Source: Hydractinia symbiolongicarpus (taxonomy: Eukaryota; Cnidaria; Hydrozoa; Anthoathecata; Hydractiniidae). From it: a DNA stretch of 64,000 bases. Under the pieces are notes generated by a model. The model made no database searches. It had not been told where the DNA came from and saw only the letters and a program-made list of their open reading frames with translations. The position numbers and the translations under genes were made by a program. Location: NCBI RefSeq assembly GCF_029227915.1, contig NC_079878.1:28547501-28611500 (forward strand). Direction: 5' to 3'. Positions 25,941-39,136 of the stretch are shown piece after piece; the first letter of the stretch is position 1, and each line of letters opens with the position of its first letter.

Positions 25941-27253
25941 GATATTACTAAGTTGTATCGCTTTTAACAGTGAAACGAATGACTGTGGGACTTATTTGAA
26001 CTGATTCTGGAATGTGACCTTATAAGTGTGATAAATGAGCGAGTTGCACTCCAAGGAATAACATTCTTCTTAATTCGACATGATAGCTGGAATTCAACGA
26101 GTACACTAGTCTCTGTGGTAGCGCTTTAATTAAAAATTTAGATAAATAAGAAATTTTTTACTGTGGGACCAATCCTAGCCGTTATTTCGCGCTGAAGAAA
26201 TAGAGACAATTTCAAATACTACATTTCACTGACTTTCTAACGGTGTCAGTCCGTTTGAGTTACAACGGTTGGGTCACATATTCGTACCAACATGCATTTA
26301 GTGATTTTCTTCCGATCTAACTAAGTTGTATCGCTTATAACAGTGAAACGAATGACTGTGGGACTTAATTGAACTGATTCTGGAATGTGACCTTATAAAT
26401 GTGATAAATGAGCCAATTGGTCTCCAAGGAATAACATTCTTCTTAATTTGACATGATTGCTAGAATTCAGCGATTACATTAGGCTCTTTGGTAGCGCTTT
26501 AATTAAAAATTTAGATAAATAAGTCATTTTTTACTGTGGGACCAATTCTAGCCGTTAGTTCGCGCTGAAAGAATAGAGACAGTTTCAACAACTACATTTC
26601 ATTGACTTTCTAACAGTGTCAATCCGTTTGATTTACAACGGTTGCGTCACATATTCGTACCAACATGTATTTAGTGATTGTTTTCCGATATTACTAAGTT
26701 GTATCGCTTTTAACAGTGAAACGTTTGACTGTCGGACTTAATTGAACTGATTTTGAACTTTGACCTTATAAATGTGATAAATGAGCCAGTTAGACTACAG
26801 GAAATAACATTCTTCTTAATTTAATATAATTGCTCAAACTCAGCGATTACACTGGGCGCAGTAGTAGCGCTCTATTAAAAAATTAAGATAAAAAAGCCAT
26901 TTCTTACTGTGGGACCAATCCTAGCCGTTAGTTCACGCTGAAAAAATAGAGACAGTTTCAACAACTACATTTCATTTGTTTTCTAACGGTGTCAATCCGT
27001 TTGAGTTACAACGGTTGCGTCAGATATTCGTACCAACATGTATTTAGTGATATTTTTCCGATATTACTAAGTTGTATCGCTTTTAACAGTGAAACGAATG
27101 ACTGTGGGACTTATTTGAACTGATTCTGGAATGTGACCTTATAAGTGTGATAAATGAGCGAGTTGCACTCCAAGGAATAACATTCTTCTTAATTCGACAT
27201 GATAGGTGGAATTCAGCGAGTACACTAGGCTCTGTGCTAGCGCTTTATTTAAA
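25941..27253 (+). repeat. Satellite joining blocks 3a and 3b, trimer relation
   Basis: Much of this stretch repeats units lying 1,119 bp upstream: the ctagaattc form at 25341 recurs at 26460, and ttgaactttgacc B-like units recur in step. The 3-monomer period is therefore present here as well as at 27.8-29.9 kb. Confidence 0.72.
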
Positions 27254-28925
27254 AATTTAGATAAATAAGTGATTTTTTACTGTGGGATCAATCCTAGCCG
27301 TTATTTTGCGCTGAAGAAATAGAGACAGTTTCAAATACTACATTTCACTGACTTTCTAACGGTGTCAGTCTGTTTGAGTTACAACGGTTGGGTCACATAT
27401 TCGTACCAACATGTATTTAGTGATTTTCTTCCGATCTAACTAAGTTGCATCGCTTTTAACAGTGAAACGCTTGACTGTCAGACTTCATTGAACTGATTCT
27501 GGAATGTGACCTTGTAAATGTGATAAATGAGCCAGTTAGACTACAAGAAATAACATTCTTCTTAATTTAATATGATTGCTGGAACTCAGCGATTACACTG
27601 GGCGCTGTAGTAGCGCTCTATTAAAAAATTAAGATAAAAAAGCCATTTTTTACTGTGGGACCAATCCTAGCCGTTAATTCGCGCTGAAAAAATAGAGACA
27701 GTTTCAACAACTACATTTCATTGATTTTCTAACGGTGTCAATCCGTTTGAGTTACAACGTTTGCGTCACATATTCGTACCAACATGTATTTAGTGATATT
27801 TTTCCGATCTAACTAAGTTGTATCGCTTTTAACAGTGAATCGAATGACTGTGTGACTTAATTGAACTGATTCTGGAATGTGACCTTGAAAATGTGATAAA
27901 TGAGCCGATTGGTCTCCAAGGAATAACATTCTTCTTAATTTGACATGATTGCTGGAATTCAGCGATTACATTAGGCTCTGTGGTAGCGCTTTATTTAAAA
28001 ATTTAGATAAATAAGTGATTTTTTACTGTGGGACCAATCCTAGCCGTTATTTCGCGCTGAAGAAATCGAGACAGTTTCAAATACTACATTTCATTTACTT
28101 TCTAACGGTGTCAATCCGTTTGAGTTACAAAGGCTGCGTCACATATTTGCACCAACATGTATTTAGTGATATTTTTCCGATATTACTAAGTTGTATCGCT
28201 TTTAACAGTGAAACGAATGACTGTGGGACTTAATTGAACTGATTCTGGAATGTGACCTTATAAATGCGATAAATGAGCCAATTGGTCTCCAAGGAATAAC
28301 ATTCTTCTTAATTTGACATGATTGCTAGAATTCAGCGATTACATTAGGCTCTTTGGTAGCGCTTTAATTAAAAATTTAGATAAATAAGTCATTTTTTACT
28401 GTGGGACCAATTCTAGCCGTTAGTTCGCGCTGAAAGAATAGAGACAGTTTCAACAACTACATTTCATTGACTTTCTAACAGTGTCAATCCGTTTGATTTA
28501 CAACGGTTGCGTCACATATTCGTACCAACATGTATTTAGTGATTGTTTTCCGATATTACTAAGTTGTATCGCTTTTAACAGTGAAACGTTTGACTGTCGG
28601 ACTTAATTGAACTGATTTTGAACTTTGACCTTATAAATGTGATAAATGAGCCAGTTAGACTACAGGAAATAACATTCTTCTTAATTTAATATAATTGCTC
28701 AAACTCAGCGATTACACTGGGCGCAGTAGTAGCGCTCTATTAAAAAATTAAGATAAAAAAGCCATTTCTTACTGTGGGACCAATCCTAGCCGTTAGTTCA
28801 CGCTGAAAAAATAGAGACAGTTTCAACAACTACATTTCATTTGTTTTCTAACGGTGTCAATCCGTTTGAGTTACAACGGTTGCGTCACATATTCGTACCA
28901 ACATGTATTTAGTGATATTTTTCCG
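27254..28925 (+). repeat. Duplicated block 3b (partner of 24270-25940)
   Basis: Second copy of the eight-monomer-offset duplication. It ends near 28927, where the sequence switches from ttccgatatt to ttccgatctaac. From there the array repeats the previous 1,119 bp. Confidence 0.8.
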
Positions 28926-30020
28926 ATCTAACTAAGTTGTATCGCTTTTAACAGTGAATCGAATGACTGTGTGACTTAATTGAACTGATTCTGGAATGTG
29001 ACCTTGAAAATGTGATAAATGAGCCGATTGGTCTCCAAGGAATAACATTCTTCTTAATTTGACATGATTGCTGGAATTCAGCGATTACATTAGGCTCTGT
29101 GGTAGCGCTTTATTTAAAAATTTAGATAAATAAGTGATTTTTTACTGTGGGACCAATCCTAGCCGTTATTTCGCGCTGAAGAAATCGAGACAGTTTCAAA
29201 TACTACATTTCATTTACTTTCTAACGGTGTCAATCCGTTTGAGTTACAAAGGCTGCGGCACATATTTGCACCAACATGTATTTAGTGATATTTTTCCGAT
29301 ATTACTAAGTTGTATCGCTTTTAACAGTGAAACGAATGACTGTGGGACTTAATTGAACTGATTCTGGAATGTGACCTTATAAATGTGATAAATGAGCCAA
29401 TTGGTCTCCAAGGAATAACATTCTTCTTAATTTGACATGATTGCTAGAATTCAGCGATTACATTAGGCTCTTTGGTAGCGCTTTAATTAAAAATTTAGAT
29501 AAATAAGTCATTTTTTACTGTTGGACCAATTCTAGCCGTTAGTTCGCGCTGAAAGAATAGAGACAGTTTCAACAACTACATTTCATTGACTTTCTAACAG
29601 TGTCAATCCGTTTGATTTACAACGGTTGCGTCACATATTCGTACCAACATGTATTTAGTGATTGTTTTCCGATATTACTAAGTTGTATCGCTTTTAACAG
29701 TGAAACGTTTGACCGTCGGACTTAATTGAACTGATTTTGAACTTTGACCTTATAAATGTGATAAATGAGCCAGTTAGACTACAGGAAATAACATTCTTCT
29801 TAATTTAATATAATTGCTCAAACTCAGCGATTACACTGGGCGCAGTAGTAGCGCTCTATTAAAAAATTAAGATAAAAAAGCCATTTCTTACTGTGGGATC
29901 AATCCTAGCCGTTATTTTGCGCTGAAGAAATAGAGACAGATTCAAATACTACATTTCACTGACTTTCTAACGGTGTCAGTCTGTTTGAGTTACAACGGTT
30001 GGGTCACATATTCGTACCAA
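28926..30020 (+). repeat. Three-monomer repeat of 27.8-28.9 kb (offset 1,119 bp)
   Basis: From the ccgatctaactaag near 28926, units repeat those starting near 27807 with a 1,119-bp shift: gaatcgaatgactgtgtgac, gaccttgaaaatg, aaaggctgcg and ctagaattc all recur. One visible difference is ggctgcggcac near 29252 for ggctgcgtcac. With the copies at 24.3-26.5 kb this trimer is present several times. Confidence 0.78.
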
Positions 30021-33000
30021 CATGTATTTAGTGATTTTCTTCCGATCTAACTAAGTTGTATCGCTTTTAACAGTGAAACGAATGACTGTGGGACTTAATT
30101 GAACTGATTCTGGAATGTGACCTTATAAATGTGATAAATGAGCCAGTTAGACTACAAGAAATAACATTCTTCTAAATCTAATATGATTGCTGGAACTCAG
30201 CGATTACACTGGGCGCTGTAGTAGCGCTCTATTAAAAAATTAAGATCAAAAAGCCATTTTTTACTGTGGGACCAATCCTAGCCGTTAGTTCGCGCTGAAA
30301 AAATAGAGACAGTTTCAACAACTACATTTCATTGACTTTCTAACGGTGTCAATCCGTTTGAGTTACAACGTTTGCGTCACATATTCGTACCAACATGTAT
30401 TTAGTGATATTTTTCTGATATTACTAAGTTGCATCGCTTTTAACAGTGAAACGATTGACTGTGGGATTTAATTGAACTGGTTCTAGACTTTGACCTTATA
30501 AATGTTATAAATGAGCCAATTAGACTCCAAGGAATAACATTCTTCTTAATTCGACATGATGGCTGGAATTCAGCGAGTACACTAGGCTCTGTGGTAACGC
30601 TTTAATTAAAAATTTAGATAAATAAGTGATTTTTTACTGTGGGACCAATCCTAGCCGTTATTTAGCGCTGAAGAAATAGAGGCAGTTTCAAATACTACAT
30701 TTCACTGCCTCTTTAACGGTGTCAGTCCGTTTGAGTTACAACGGTTGGGTCACATATTCGTACCAACATGTATTTAGTGATTTTCTTCCGATCTAACTAA
30801 GTTGTATCGCTTTTAACTGTGAAACGATTGACTGTGGGACTTAATTGAACTGATTCTGGAATGTGACCTTATAAATGGGATAAATGAGCCGATTGGTCTT
30901 CAAGGAATAACGTTCTTCTTTCTTTGACATGATTGCTGGAATTCAGCGATTACATTAGGCTCTGTGGTAGCGCTTTATTTAAAAATTTAGATAAATAAGT
31001 CTTTTTTACTGTGGGAGCAATCCTGGCCGTTAGCACGCGCTGAATAAATAGGAACAGTTCCAAAGACTACATTTCATTGACTTTCTAGCGGTATAAATCC
31101 ATTTGAGATACAACGGTTGCGTCACATATACGTACCAACATGTATTTAGCGATAGTATTTGGATATTACTAGGTTTCATCGCTTTTAACAGTGAAACGCT
31201 TGACTGTCAGACTTAATTGATCTGATTTTAAACTTTGACCTTATAAATGTGATAAATGAGCCAGTTAGACTACAAGAAATAACATTCTTCTTAATTTAAT
31301 ATGATTGCTGGAACTCAGCGATTACACTGGGCGCTGTAGTAGCGCTCTATTAAAAAATTAAGATAAAAAAGCCATTTTTTACTGTGGGACCAATCCTAGC
31401 CGTTAGTTCACGCTGAAAAAATAGAGACAGTTTCAACAACTACATTTCATTTGTTTTCTAACGGTGTCAATCCGTTTGAGTTACAACGGTTGCGTCACAT
31501 ATTCGTACCAACATGTATTTAGTGATATTTTTCCGATATTACTAAGTTGTATCGCTTTTAACAGTGAAACGATTGACTGTGGGACTTAATTGAACTGATT
31601 CTGGACTTTGACCTTATAAGTGTGATAAATGAGCGAATTGCACTTCAAGGAATGACATTCTTCTTAATTCGACATGATGGCTGGAATTCAGCGAGTACAC
31701 TAGGCTCTGTGGTAACGCTTTAATTAAAAATTTAGATAAATAAGTGATTTTTTAATGTGGGACCAATCCTAGCCGTTATTTCGCGTTGAAGAAATAGAGA
31801 CAGTTTCAAATACTACATTTCACTGACTTTCTAACGGTGTCAGTCCGTTTGAGTTACAACGGTTGGGTCAAATATTCGTACCAACATGTATTTAGTGATT
31901 TTCTTCCGATCTAACTAAGTTGTATCGCTTTTAACAGTGAAACGATTGACTGTGGGACTTAATTGAACTGATTCTGGAATGTGACCTTATAAATGGGATA
32001 AATGAGCCGATTGGTCTCCAAAGAATAACATTCTTCTTAATTTGACATGATTGCTGGAATTCAGCGATTACATTAGGCTCTGTGGTAGCGCTTTATTTAA
32101 AAAATTAGATAAATAAGTCTTTTCTTACTGTGGGAGCAATCCTGGCCGTTAGCACGCGCTGAATAAATAGGAACAGTTCCAATGACTACATTTCATTGAC
32201 TTTCTAGCGGTATAAATCCGTTTGAGTTACAACGGTTGCGTCACATATTCGTACCAACATGTATTTAGTGATATTTTTCCGATATTACTAAGTTGTATCG
32301 CTTTTAACAGTGAAACGATTGACTGTGGGACTTAATTGAACTGGTTCTAGACTTTGACCTTATAAATGTGATAAATGAGCGAATTGGACTCCAAGGAATA
32401 ACATTCTTCTTAATTCGACATGATAGCTGGAATTCAGCGAGTACACTAGGCTCTGTGGTAGCGCTTTAATTAAAAATTTAGATAAATAAGTGATTTTTTA
32501 CTGTGGGACCAACCCTAGCCGTTATTTAGCGTTGAAGAAATAGAGACAGTTTCAAATACTATATTTCACTGACTTTCTAACGGTGTCAGTCCGTTTGAGT
32601 TACAACGGTTGGGTCACATATTCGTACCAACATGTATTTAGTGATTTTCATCCGATCTAACTAAGTTGTATCGCTTTTAACAGTGAAACGATTGACTGTG
32701 GGACTTAATTGAACTGATTCTGGAATGTGACCTTATAAATGGGATAAATGAGCCGATTGGTCTCCAAGGAATAACATTCTTCTTAATTTGACATGATTGC
32801 TGGAATTCAGCGATTACGTTAGGCTCTGTGGTAGCGCTTTATTTAAAAATTTAGATAAATAAGTCTTTTCTTACTATGGGAGCAATCCTGGCCGTTAGCA
32901 CGCGCTGAATAAATAGGAACAGTTCCAAAGACTACATTTCATTGACTTTCTAGCGGTGTAAATCCATTTGAGATACAACGGTTGCGTCACATATACGTAC

Positions 33001-33270
33001 CAACATGTATTTAGCGATAGTATTTGGATATTACTAGGTTGCATCGCTTTTAACAGTGAAACGCTTGACTGTCAGACTTAATTGAACTGATTTTAAACTT
33101 TGACCTTATAAATGTGATAAATGAGCCAGTTAGACTACAAGAAATAACATTCTTCTTAATTTAATATGATTGCTGCAACTCAGCGATTACACTGGGCGCT
33201 GTAGTAGCGCTCTATTAAGAAATTAAGATAAAAAAGCCATTTTTTACTGTGGGACCAATCCTAGCCGTTA
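30021..33270 (+). repeat. Satellite with trimer/dimer relations
   Basis: The form tgggagcaatcctgg appears at about 31011, 32130 and 32876, giving spacings of 1,119 and 746 bp. The forms gtggtaacgctt and gataaatgagccgattgg recur in step. Individual units carry small private changes, for example ttctttctttgac near 30918. No element other than satellite is visible. Confidence 0.75.
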
Positions 33271-34765
33271 ATTCGCGCTGAAAAAATAGAGACAGTTTCA
33301 ACAACTACATTTAATTGATTTTCTAACGGTGTCAATCCGTTTGAGTTACAAAGGCTGCGTCACATATTTGCACTAACATGTATTTAGTGATATTTTTCCG
33401 ATATTACTAAGTTGTATCGCTTTTAACAGTGAAACGAATGACTGTGGGACTTAATTGAACTGATTCTGGAATGTGACCTTATAAATGTGATAAATGAGCC
33501 AATTGGTCTCCAAGGAATCACATTCTTCTTAATTTGACATGATTGCTAGAATTGAGCGATTACATTAGGCTCTTTGGTAGCGCTTTAATTAAAAATTTAG
33601 ATAAATAAGTCATTTTTTACTGTGGCACAAATCCTAGCCGTTATTTCGCGCTGAAGAAATAGAGACAGTTTCAAATACTACATTTCACTGACTTTCTAAC
33701 GGTGTCAGTCCGTTTGAGTTACAACGGTTGGGTCACATATTCGTACCAACATGTATTTAGTGATTTTCTTCCGATCTAACTAAGTTGTATCGCTTTTAAC
33801 AGTGAAACTAATGACTGTGGGACTTAATTGAACTGATTCTGGAATGTGACCTTGAAAATGTGATAAATGAGCCGATTGGTCTCCAAGGAATAACATTCTT
33901 CTTAATTTGACATGATTGCTGGAATTCAGCGATTACATTAGGCTCTGTGGTAGCGCTTTATTTAAAAATTTAGATAAATAAGTGATTTTTTACTGTGGCA
34001 CAAATCCTAGCCGTTACTTCGCGCTGAAAAAATAGAGACAGTTTCAACAACTACATTTAATTGATTTTCTAACGGTGTCAATCCGTTTGAGTTACAAAGG
34101 CTGCGTCACATATTTGCACTAACATGTATTTAGTGATATTTTTCCGATATTACTAAGTTGTATCGCTTTTAACAGTGAAACGAATGACTGTGGGACTTAA
34201 TTGAACTGATTCTGGAATGTGACCTTATAAATGTGATAAATGAGCCAATTGGTCTCCAAGGAATCACATTCTTCTTAATTTGACATGATTGCTAGAATTC
34301 AGCGATTACATTAGGCTCTTTGGTAGCGCTTTAATTAAAAATTTAGATAAATAAGTCATTTTTTACTGTGGCACAAATCCTAGCCGTTATTTCGCGCTGA
34401 AGAAATAGAGACAGTTTCAAATACTACATTTCACTGACTTTCTAACGGTGTCAGTCCGTTTGAGTTACAACGGTTGGGTCACATATTCGTACCAACATGT
34501 ATTTAGTGATTTTCTTCCGATCTAACTAAGTTGTATCGCTTTTAACAGTGAAACTAATGACTGTGGGACTTAATTGAACTGATTCTGGAATGTGACCTTG
34601 AAAATGTGATAAATGAGCCGATTGGTCTCCAAGGAATAACATTCTTCTTAATTTGACATGATTGCTGGAATTCAGCGATTACATTAGGCTCTGTGGTAGC
34701 GCTTTATTTAAAAATTTAGATAAATAAGTGATTTTTTACTGTGGCACCAATCCTAGCCATTACTT
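33271..34765 (+). repeat. Tandem dimer, two near-identical copies (offset 746 bp)
   Basis: A two-monomer segment at about 33271-34016 is repeated at about 34017-34762. Markers are catttaattgattttc near 33309/34055, ttgcactaacatg, aaggaatcacattc and gtggcacaaatcc. The copies look almost identical, with attgagcgatt near 33553 against attcagcgatt near 34299 as one difference. Confidence 0.82.
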
Positions 34766-36180
34766 CGCGCTGAAGAAATAGTGACAGTTTCAAAAACTAC
34801 ATTTCATTGACTTTCTAACGGTGCAAACCGTTTGAGTTACAACGGTTGCGTCACATATTCGTACCAACATGTATTTAGTGATTTTCTTCCGATCTAACTA
34901 AGTTGTATCGCTTTTAACAGTGAAACGAATGACTGTGGGACTTAATTGAACTGATTCTGGAATGTGACCTTATAAATGTTATAATTGATCGAATTGCACT
35001 CCAAGGAATAACATTCTTTTTAATTCCACATGATTGCTGGAATTCAGCGAGTACACTAGGCTCTGTGGTAGCAATAATTAAAAATTTAGATAAATAAGTC
35101 ATTTTTTACTGTGGGACCAATCCTAGCCGTTAGTTCGCCCTGAAAGAATAGAGACAGTTTCAACAACTACATTTCATTGACTTTCTAACAGTGTCAATCC
35201 GTTTGATTTACAACGGTTGCGTCACATATTCGTACCAACATGTATTTAGTGATTGTTTTCCGATATTACTAAGTTGTATCGCTTTTAACAGTGAAACGTT
35301 TGACTGTCGGACTTAATTGAACTGATTTTGAACTTTGACCTTATAAATGTGATAAATGAGCCAGTTAGACTACAAGAAATAACATTCTTCTTAATTTAAT
35401 ATAATTGCTCGAACTCAGCGATTACACTGGGCGCAGTAGTAGCGTTCTATTAAAAAATTAAGATAAAAAAGCCATTTTTTACTGTGGGACCAATCCTAGC
35501 CGTTAGTTCACGCTGAAAAAATAGAGACAGTTTCAACAACTACATTTCATTTCTTTTCTAACGGTGTCAATCCGTTTGAGTTACAACGGTTGCGTCACAT
35601 ATTCGTACCAACATGTATTTAGTGATATTTTTCCGATATTACTAAGTTGAATCGCTTTTAACAGTGAAACGATTGACTGTGGGACTTAATTGAACTGATT
35701 CTGGACTTTGACCTTATAAGTGTGATAAATGAGCGAATTGCACACCAAGGAATAACATTCTTCTTAATTCGACATGATAGCTGGAATTCAACGAGTACAC
35801 TAGTCTCTGTGGTAGCGCTTTAATTAAAAATTTAGATAAATAAGAAATTTTTTACTGTGGGACCAATCCTAGCCGTTATTTCGCGCTGAAGAAATAGAGA
35901 CAATTTCAAATACTACATTTCACTGACTTTCTAACGGTGTCAGTCCGTTTGAGTTACAACGGTTGGGTCACATATTCGTACCAACATGCATTTAGTGATT
36001 TTCTTCCGATCTAACTAAGTTGTATCGCTTTTAACAGTGAAACGAATGACTGTGGGACTTAATTGAACTGATTCTGGAATGTGACCTTATAAATGTGATA
36101 AATGAGCCGATTGGTCTCCAAGGAATAACATTCTTCTTAATTTGACATGATTGCTGGTATTCAGCGATTACATTAGGCTC
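34740..36180 (+). repeat. Block 4a, repeated at 42.9-44.3 kb (offset 8,159 bp)
   Basis: Four monomers in the same order as at about 42899-44340. Anchors are unit starts 35277/43436 and the unusual gctggtattcagcg at 36152/44311, offset 8,159 bp. Near 35070 this copy reads ggtagcaataatt where the partner reads ggtagcgctttaatt, a small private indel. The intervening 6.7 kb contains the LINE-bearing region, so the two copies flank it. Confidence 0.8.
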
Positions 36181-36725
36181 TGTGGTAGCGCTTTATTTAA
36201 AAATTTAGATAAATAAGTCTTTTTTTACTGTGGGACCAATCCTGGCCGTTAGCACGCGCTGAATAAATAGGAACAGTTCCAAAGACTACATTTCATTGAC
36301 TTTCTAGCGGTATAAATCCGTTTGAGATACAACGGTTGCGTCACATATACGTACCAACATGGATTTAGCGATAGTATTTGGATATTACTAGGTTGCATCG
36401 CTTTTAACAGTGAAACGCTTGACTGTCAGACTTAATTGAACTGATTTTGAACTTTGACCTTATAAATGTGATAAATGAGCCAGTTAGACTACAAGAAATA
36501 ACATTTTTCTTAATTTATTATGATTGCTGGAACTCAACGATTACACTGGGCGCTGTAGTAGCGCTCTATTAAAAAATTAAGAAAAAAAAGCCATTTTTTA
36601 CTGTGGGACCAATCCTAGCCGTTAATTCGCGCTGAAAAAATAGAGATAGTTTCAACAACTACATTTCATTGACTTTCTAACGGTGTCAATCCGCTTGAGT
36701 TACAACGTTTGCGTCACATATTCGT
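36181..36725 (+). repeat. Satellite left of the 4-monomer higher-order region
   Basis: About one and a half monomers, including the cgtaccaacatggatttagcgatag form near 36350. Only satellite is visible. The gagatagtttcaac form near 36643 returns near 44380, supporting a link with the region to the right of block 4b. Confidence 0.75.
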
Positions 36726-38215
36726 ACCACATGTATTTAGTGATATTTTTCCGATATTACTAAGTTGTATCGCTTTTAACAGTGAAACGATTGACTGTGG
36801 GACTTAATTGAACTGGTTCTAGACTTTGACCTTATAAATGTTATAAATGAACCAATTGGACTCCAAGGAATAACATCTTCTTAATTCGACATGATAGCTA
36901 GAATTCAGCGAGTACACTAGGCTCTGTGGTAGCGCTTTAATTAAAAATTTAGATAAATAAGTGATTTTTTACTGTGGGACCAATCCTAGCCGTTCTTTAG
37001 CGTTGAAGAAATAGAGACAGTTTCAAATACTATATTTCACTGACTTTCTAACGGTGTCAGTCCGTTTGAGTTACAACGGTTGGGTTACATATTCGTACCA
37101 ACATGTATTTAGTGATTTTCTTCCGATCTAACTAAGTTGTATCGCTTTTAACAGTGAAACGAATGACTGTGGGACTTAATTGAACTGATTCTGGAATGTG
37201 ACCTGATAAATGTGATAAAAGAGCCAGTTAGACTACAAGAAATAACATTCTTCAAAATTTAATATGATTGCTGGAACTCAGCGATTACACTGGGCGCTGT
37301 AGTAGCGCTCTATTAAAAAATTAAGATCAAAAAGCCATTTTTTACTGTGGGACCAATCCTAACCGTTATTTCGCGCTGAAGAAATAGAGACAGTTTCAAA
37401 TACTACATTTCACTGACTTTCTAACGGTGTCAGTCCGTTTGAGTTGCAACGGTTGGGTCACATATTCGTACCAACATGCATTTAGTGATTTTCTTCCGAT
37501 CTAACTAAGTTGTATCGGTTTTAACAGTGAAACGAATGACTGTGGGACTTAATTGAACTGATTCTGGAATGTGACCTTATAAATGTGATAAATGAGCCGA
37601 TTGGTCTCCAAGGAATAACATTCTTCTTAATTTGACATGATTGCTGGAATTCAGCGATTACATTAGGCTCTGTGGTAGGGCTTTATTTAAAAATTGAGAT
37701 AAATAAGTCTTTTTTTACTGTGGGACCAATCCTGGCCGTTAGCACGCGCTGAATAAATAGGATCAGTTCCAAAGACTACATTTCATTGACTTTCTAGCGG
37801 TATAAATCCGTTTGAGATACAACGGTTGCGTGACATATACGTACCAACATGTATTTAGTGATATTTTTCCGATATTACTAAGTTGTATCGCTTTTAACAA
37901 TGAAACGAATGACTGTGGGACTTAATTGAACTGATTCTGGAATGTGACCTTATAAATGTGATAAATGAGCCAATTGGTCTCCAAGGAATAACATTCTTCT
38001 TAATTTGACATGATTGCTAGAATTCAGCGATTACATTAGGCTCTTTGGTAGCGCTTTAACTAAAAATTTAGATAAATAAGTCATTTTTTACGGTGGCACC
38101 AATCCTAGCCGTTACTTCTCGCTGAAGAAATAGTGACAGTTTCAAAAACTACATTTCATTGACTTTCTAACGGTGTCAATCCGTTTGAGTTACAACGTTT
38201 GCGTCACATATTCGT
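36726..38215 (+). repeat. Four-monomer higher-order unit, 1,490 bp, without LINE
   Basis: The diagnostic 1-base-shortened cgtaccacatg form is found at 36726, 38216, 40246 and 41903. The first spacing is 1,490 bp, four monomers. A second marker, tatcggttt at a unit start, lies at 37513, 39003, 40660 and 42690, spacings 1,490, 1,657 and 2,030 bp. This unit has an uninterrupted gacatgattgctggaattc at about 37634-37652, so it preserves the empty LINE target site. Confidence 0.88.
37641..37645 (+). other. Empty LINE target site (TTGCT)
   Basis: In this paralogous unit gacatgattgct runs straight into ggaattcagcg. The flanking sequence on both sides matches the flanks of the LINE copies, including the rare gtggtagggcttt and aataggatcag forms downstream. 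It defines the insertion point and the TTGCT duplication exactly. Confidence 0.88.
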
Positions 38216-39130
38216 ACCACATGTATTTAGTGATATTTTTCCGATCTTACTAAGTTGTATCGCTTTTAACAGTGAAACGATTGACTGTGGGACTTAATTG
38301 AACTGGTTCTAGACTTTGACCTTATAAATGTTATAAATGAACCAATTGGACTCCAAGGAATAACATCTTCTTAATTCGACATGATAGCTGGAATTCAGCG
38401 AGTACAATAGGCTCTGTGGTAGCGCTTTAAATAAAAATTTAGATAAATAAGTGATTTTTTACTGTGGGACCAATCCTAGCCGTTATTTAGCGTTGAAGAA
38501 ATAGAGACAGTTTCAAATACTATATTTCACTGACTTTCTAACGGTGTCAGTCCGTTTGAGTTACAACGGTTGGGTCACATATTCGTACCAACATGTATTT
38601 AGTGATTTTCTTCCGATCTAACTAAGTTGTATCGCTTTTAACAGTGAAACGAATGACTGTGGGACTTAATTGAACTGATTCTGGAATGTGACCTGATAAA
38701 TGTGATAAAAGAGCCAGTTAGACTACAAGAAATAACATTCTTCTAAATTTAATATGATTGCTGGAACTCAGCGATTACACTGGGCGCTGTAGTAGCGCTC
38801 TATTAAAAAATTAAGATCAAAAAGCCATTTTTTACTGTGGGACCAATCCTAACCGTTATTTCGCGCTGAAGAAATAGAGACAGTTTTAAATACTACATTT
38901 CACTGACTTTCTAACGGTGTCAGTCCGTTTGAGTTGCAACGGTTGGGTCACATATTCGTACCAACATGCATTTAGTGATTTTCTTCCGATCTAACTAAGT
39001 TGTATCGGTTTTAACAGTGAAACGAATGACTGTGGGACTTAATTGAACTGATTCTGGAATGTGACCTTATAAATGTGATAAATGAGCCGATTGGTCTCCA
39101 AGGAATAACATTCTTCTTAATTTGACATGA

Positions 39131-39135
39131 TTGCT
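39131..39135 (+). repeat. Left target-site duplication of LINE copy 1 (TTGCT)
   Basis: TTGCT occurs immediately left of the insert and again at 39671-39675 right after the A-rich tail. It may be 6 bp (ATTGCT) because the preceding A on the right cannot be told from the tail. Short target duplications of variable length are normal for target-primed reverse transcription. Confidence 0.85.
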
Positions 39136-39136
39136 A

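Noticed and set aside
25031-29352. 72-codon open frames at 25031-25249, 28015-28233 and 29134-29352 with nearly the same protein
   Set aside because: They lie wholly in satellite monomers and are repeated only because those monomers were duplicated. Other units have stops in the same frame. No start context or known domain is seen.
34914-35102. Minus-strand open frame of 62 codons
   Set aside because: Chance frame in a satellite unit, lengthened by a private small indel near 35070. No recognisable protein.
39131-39133. TTG at the left LINE edge as a start codon
   Set aside because: It belongs to the satellite target duplication. The LINE coding sequence is truncated and has no start of its own here.
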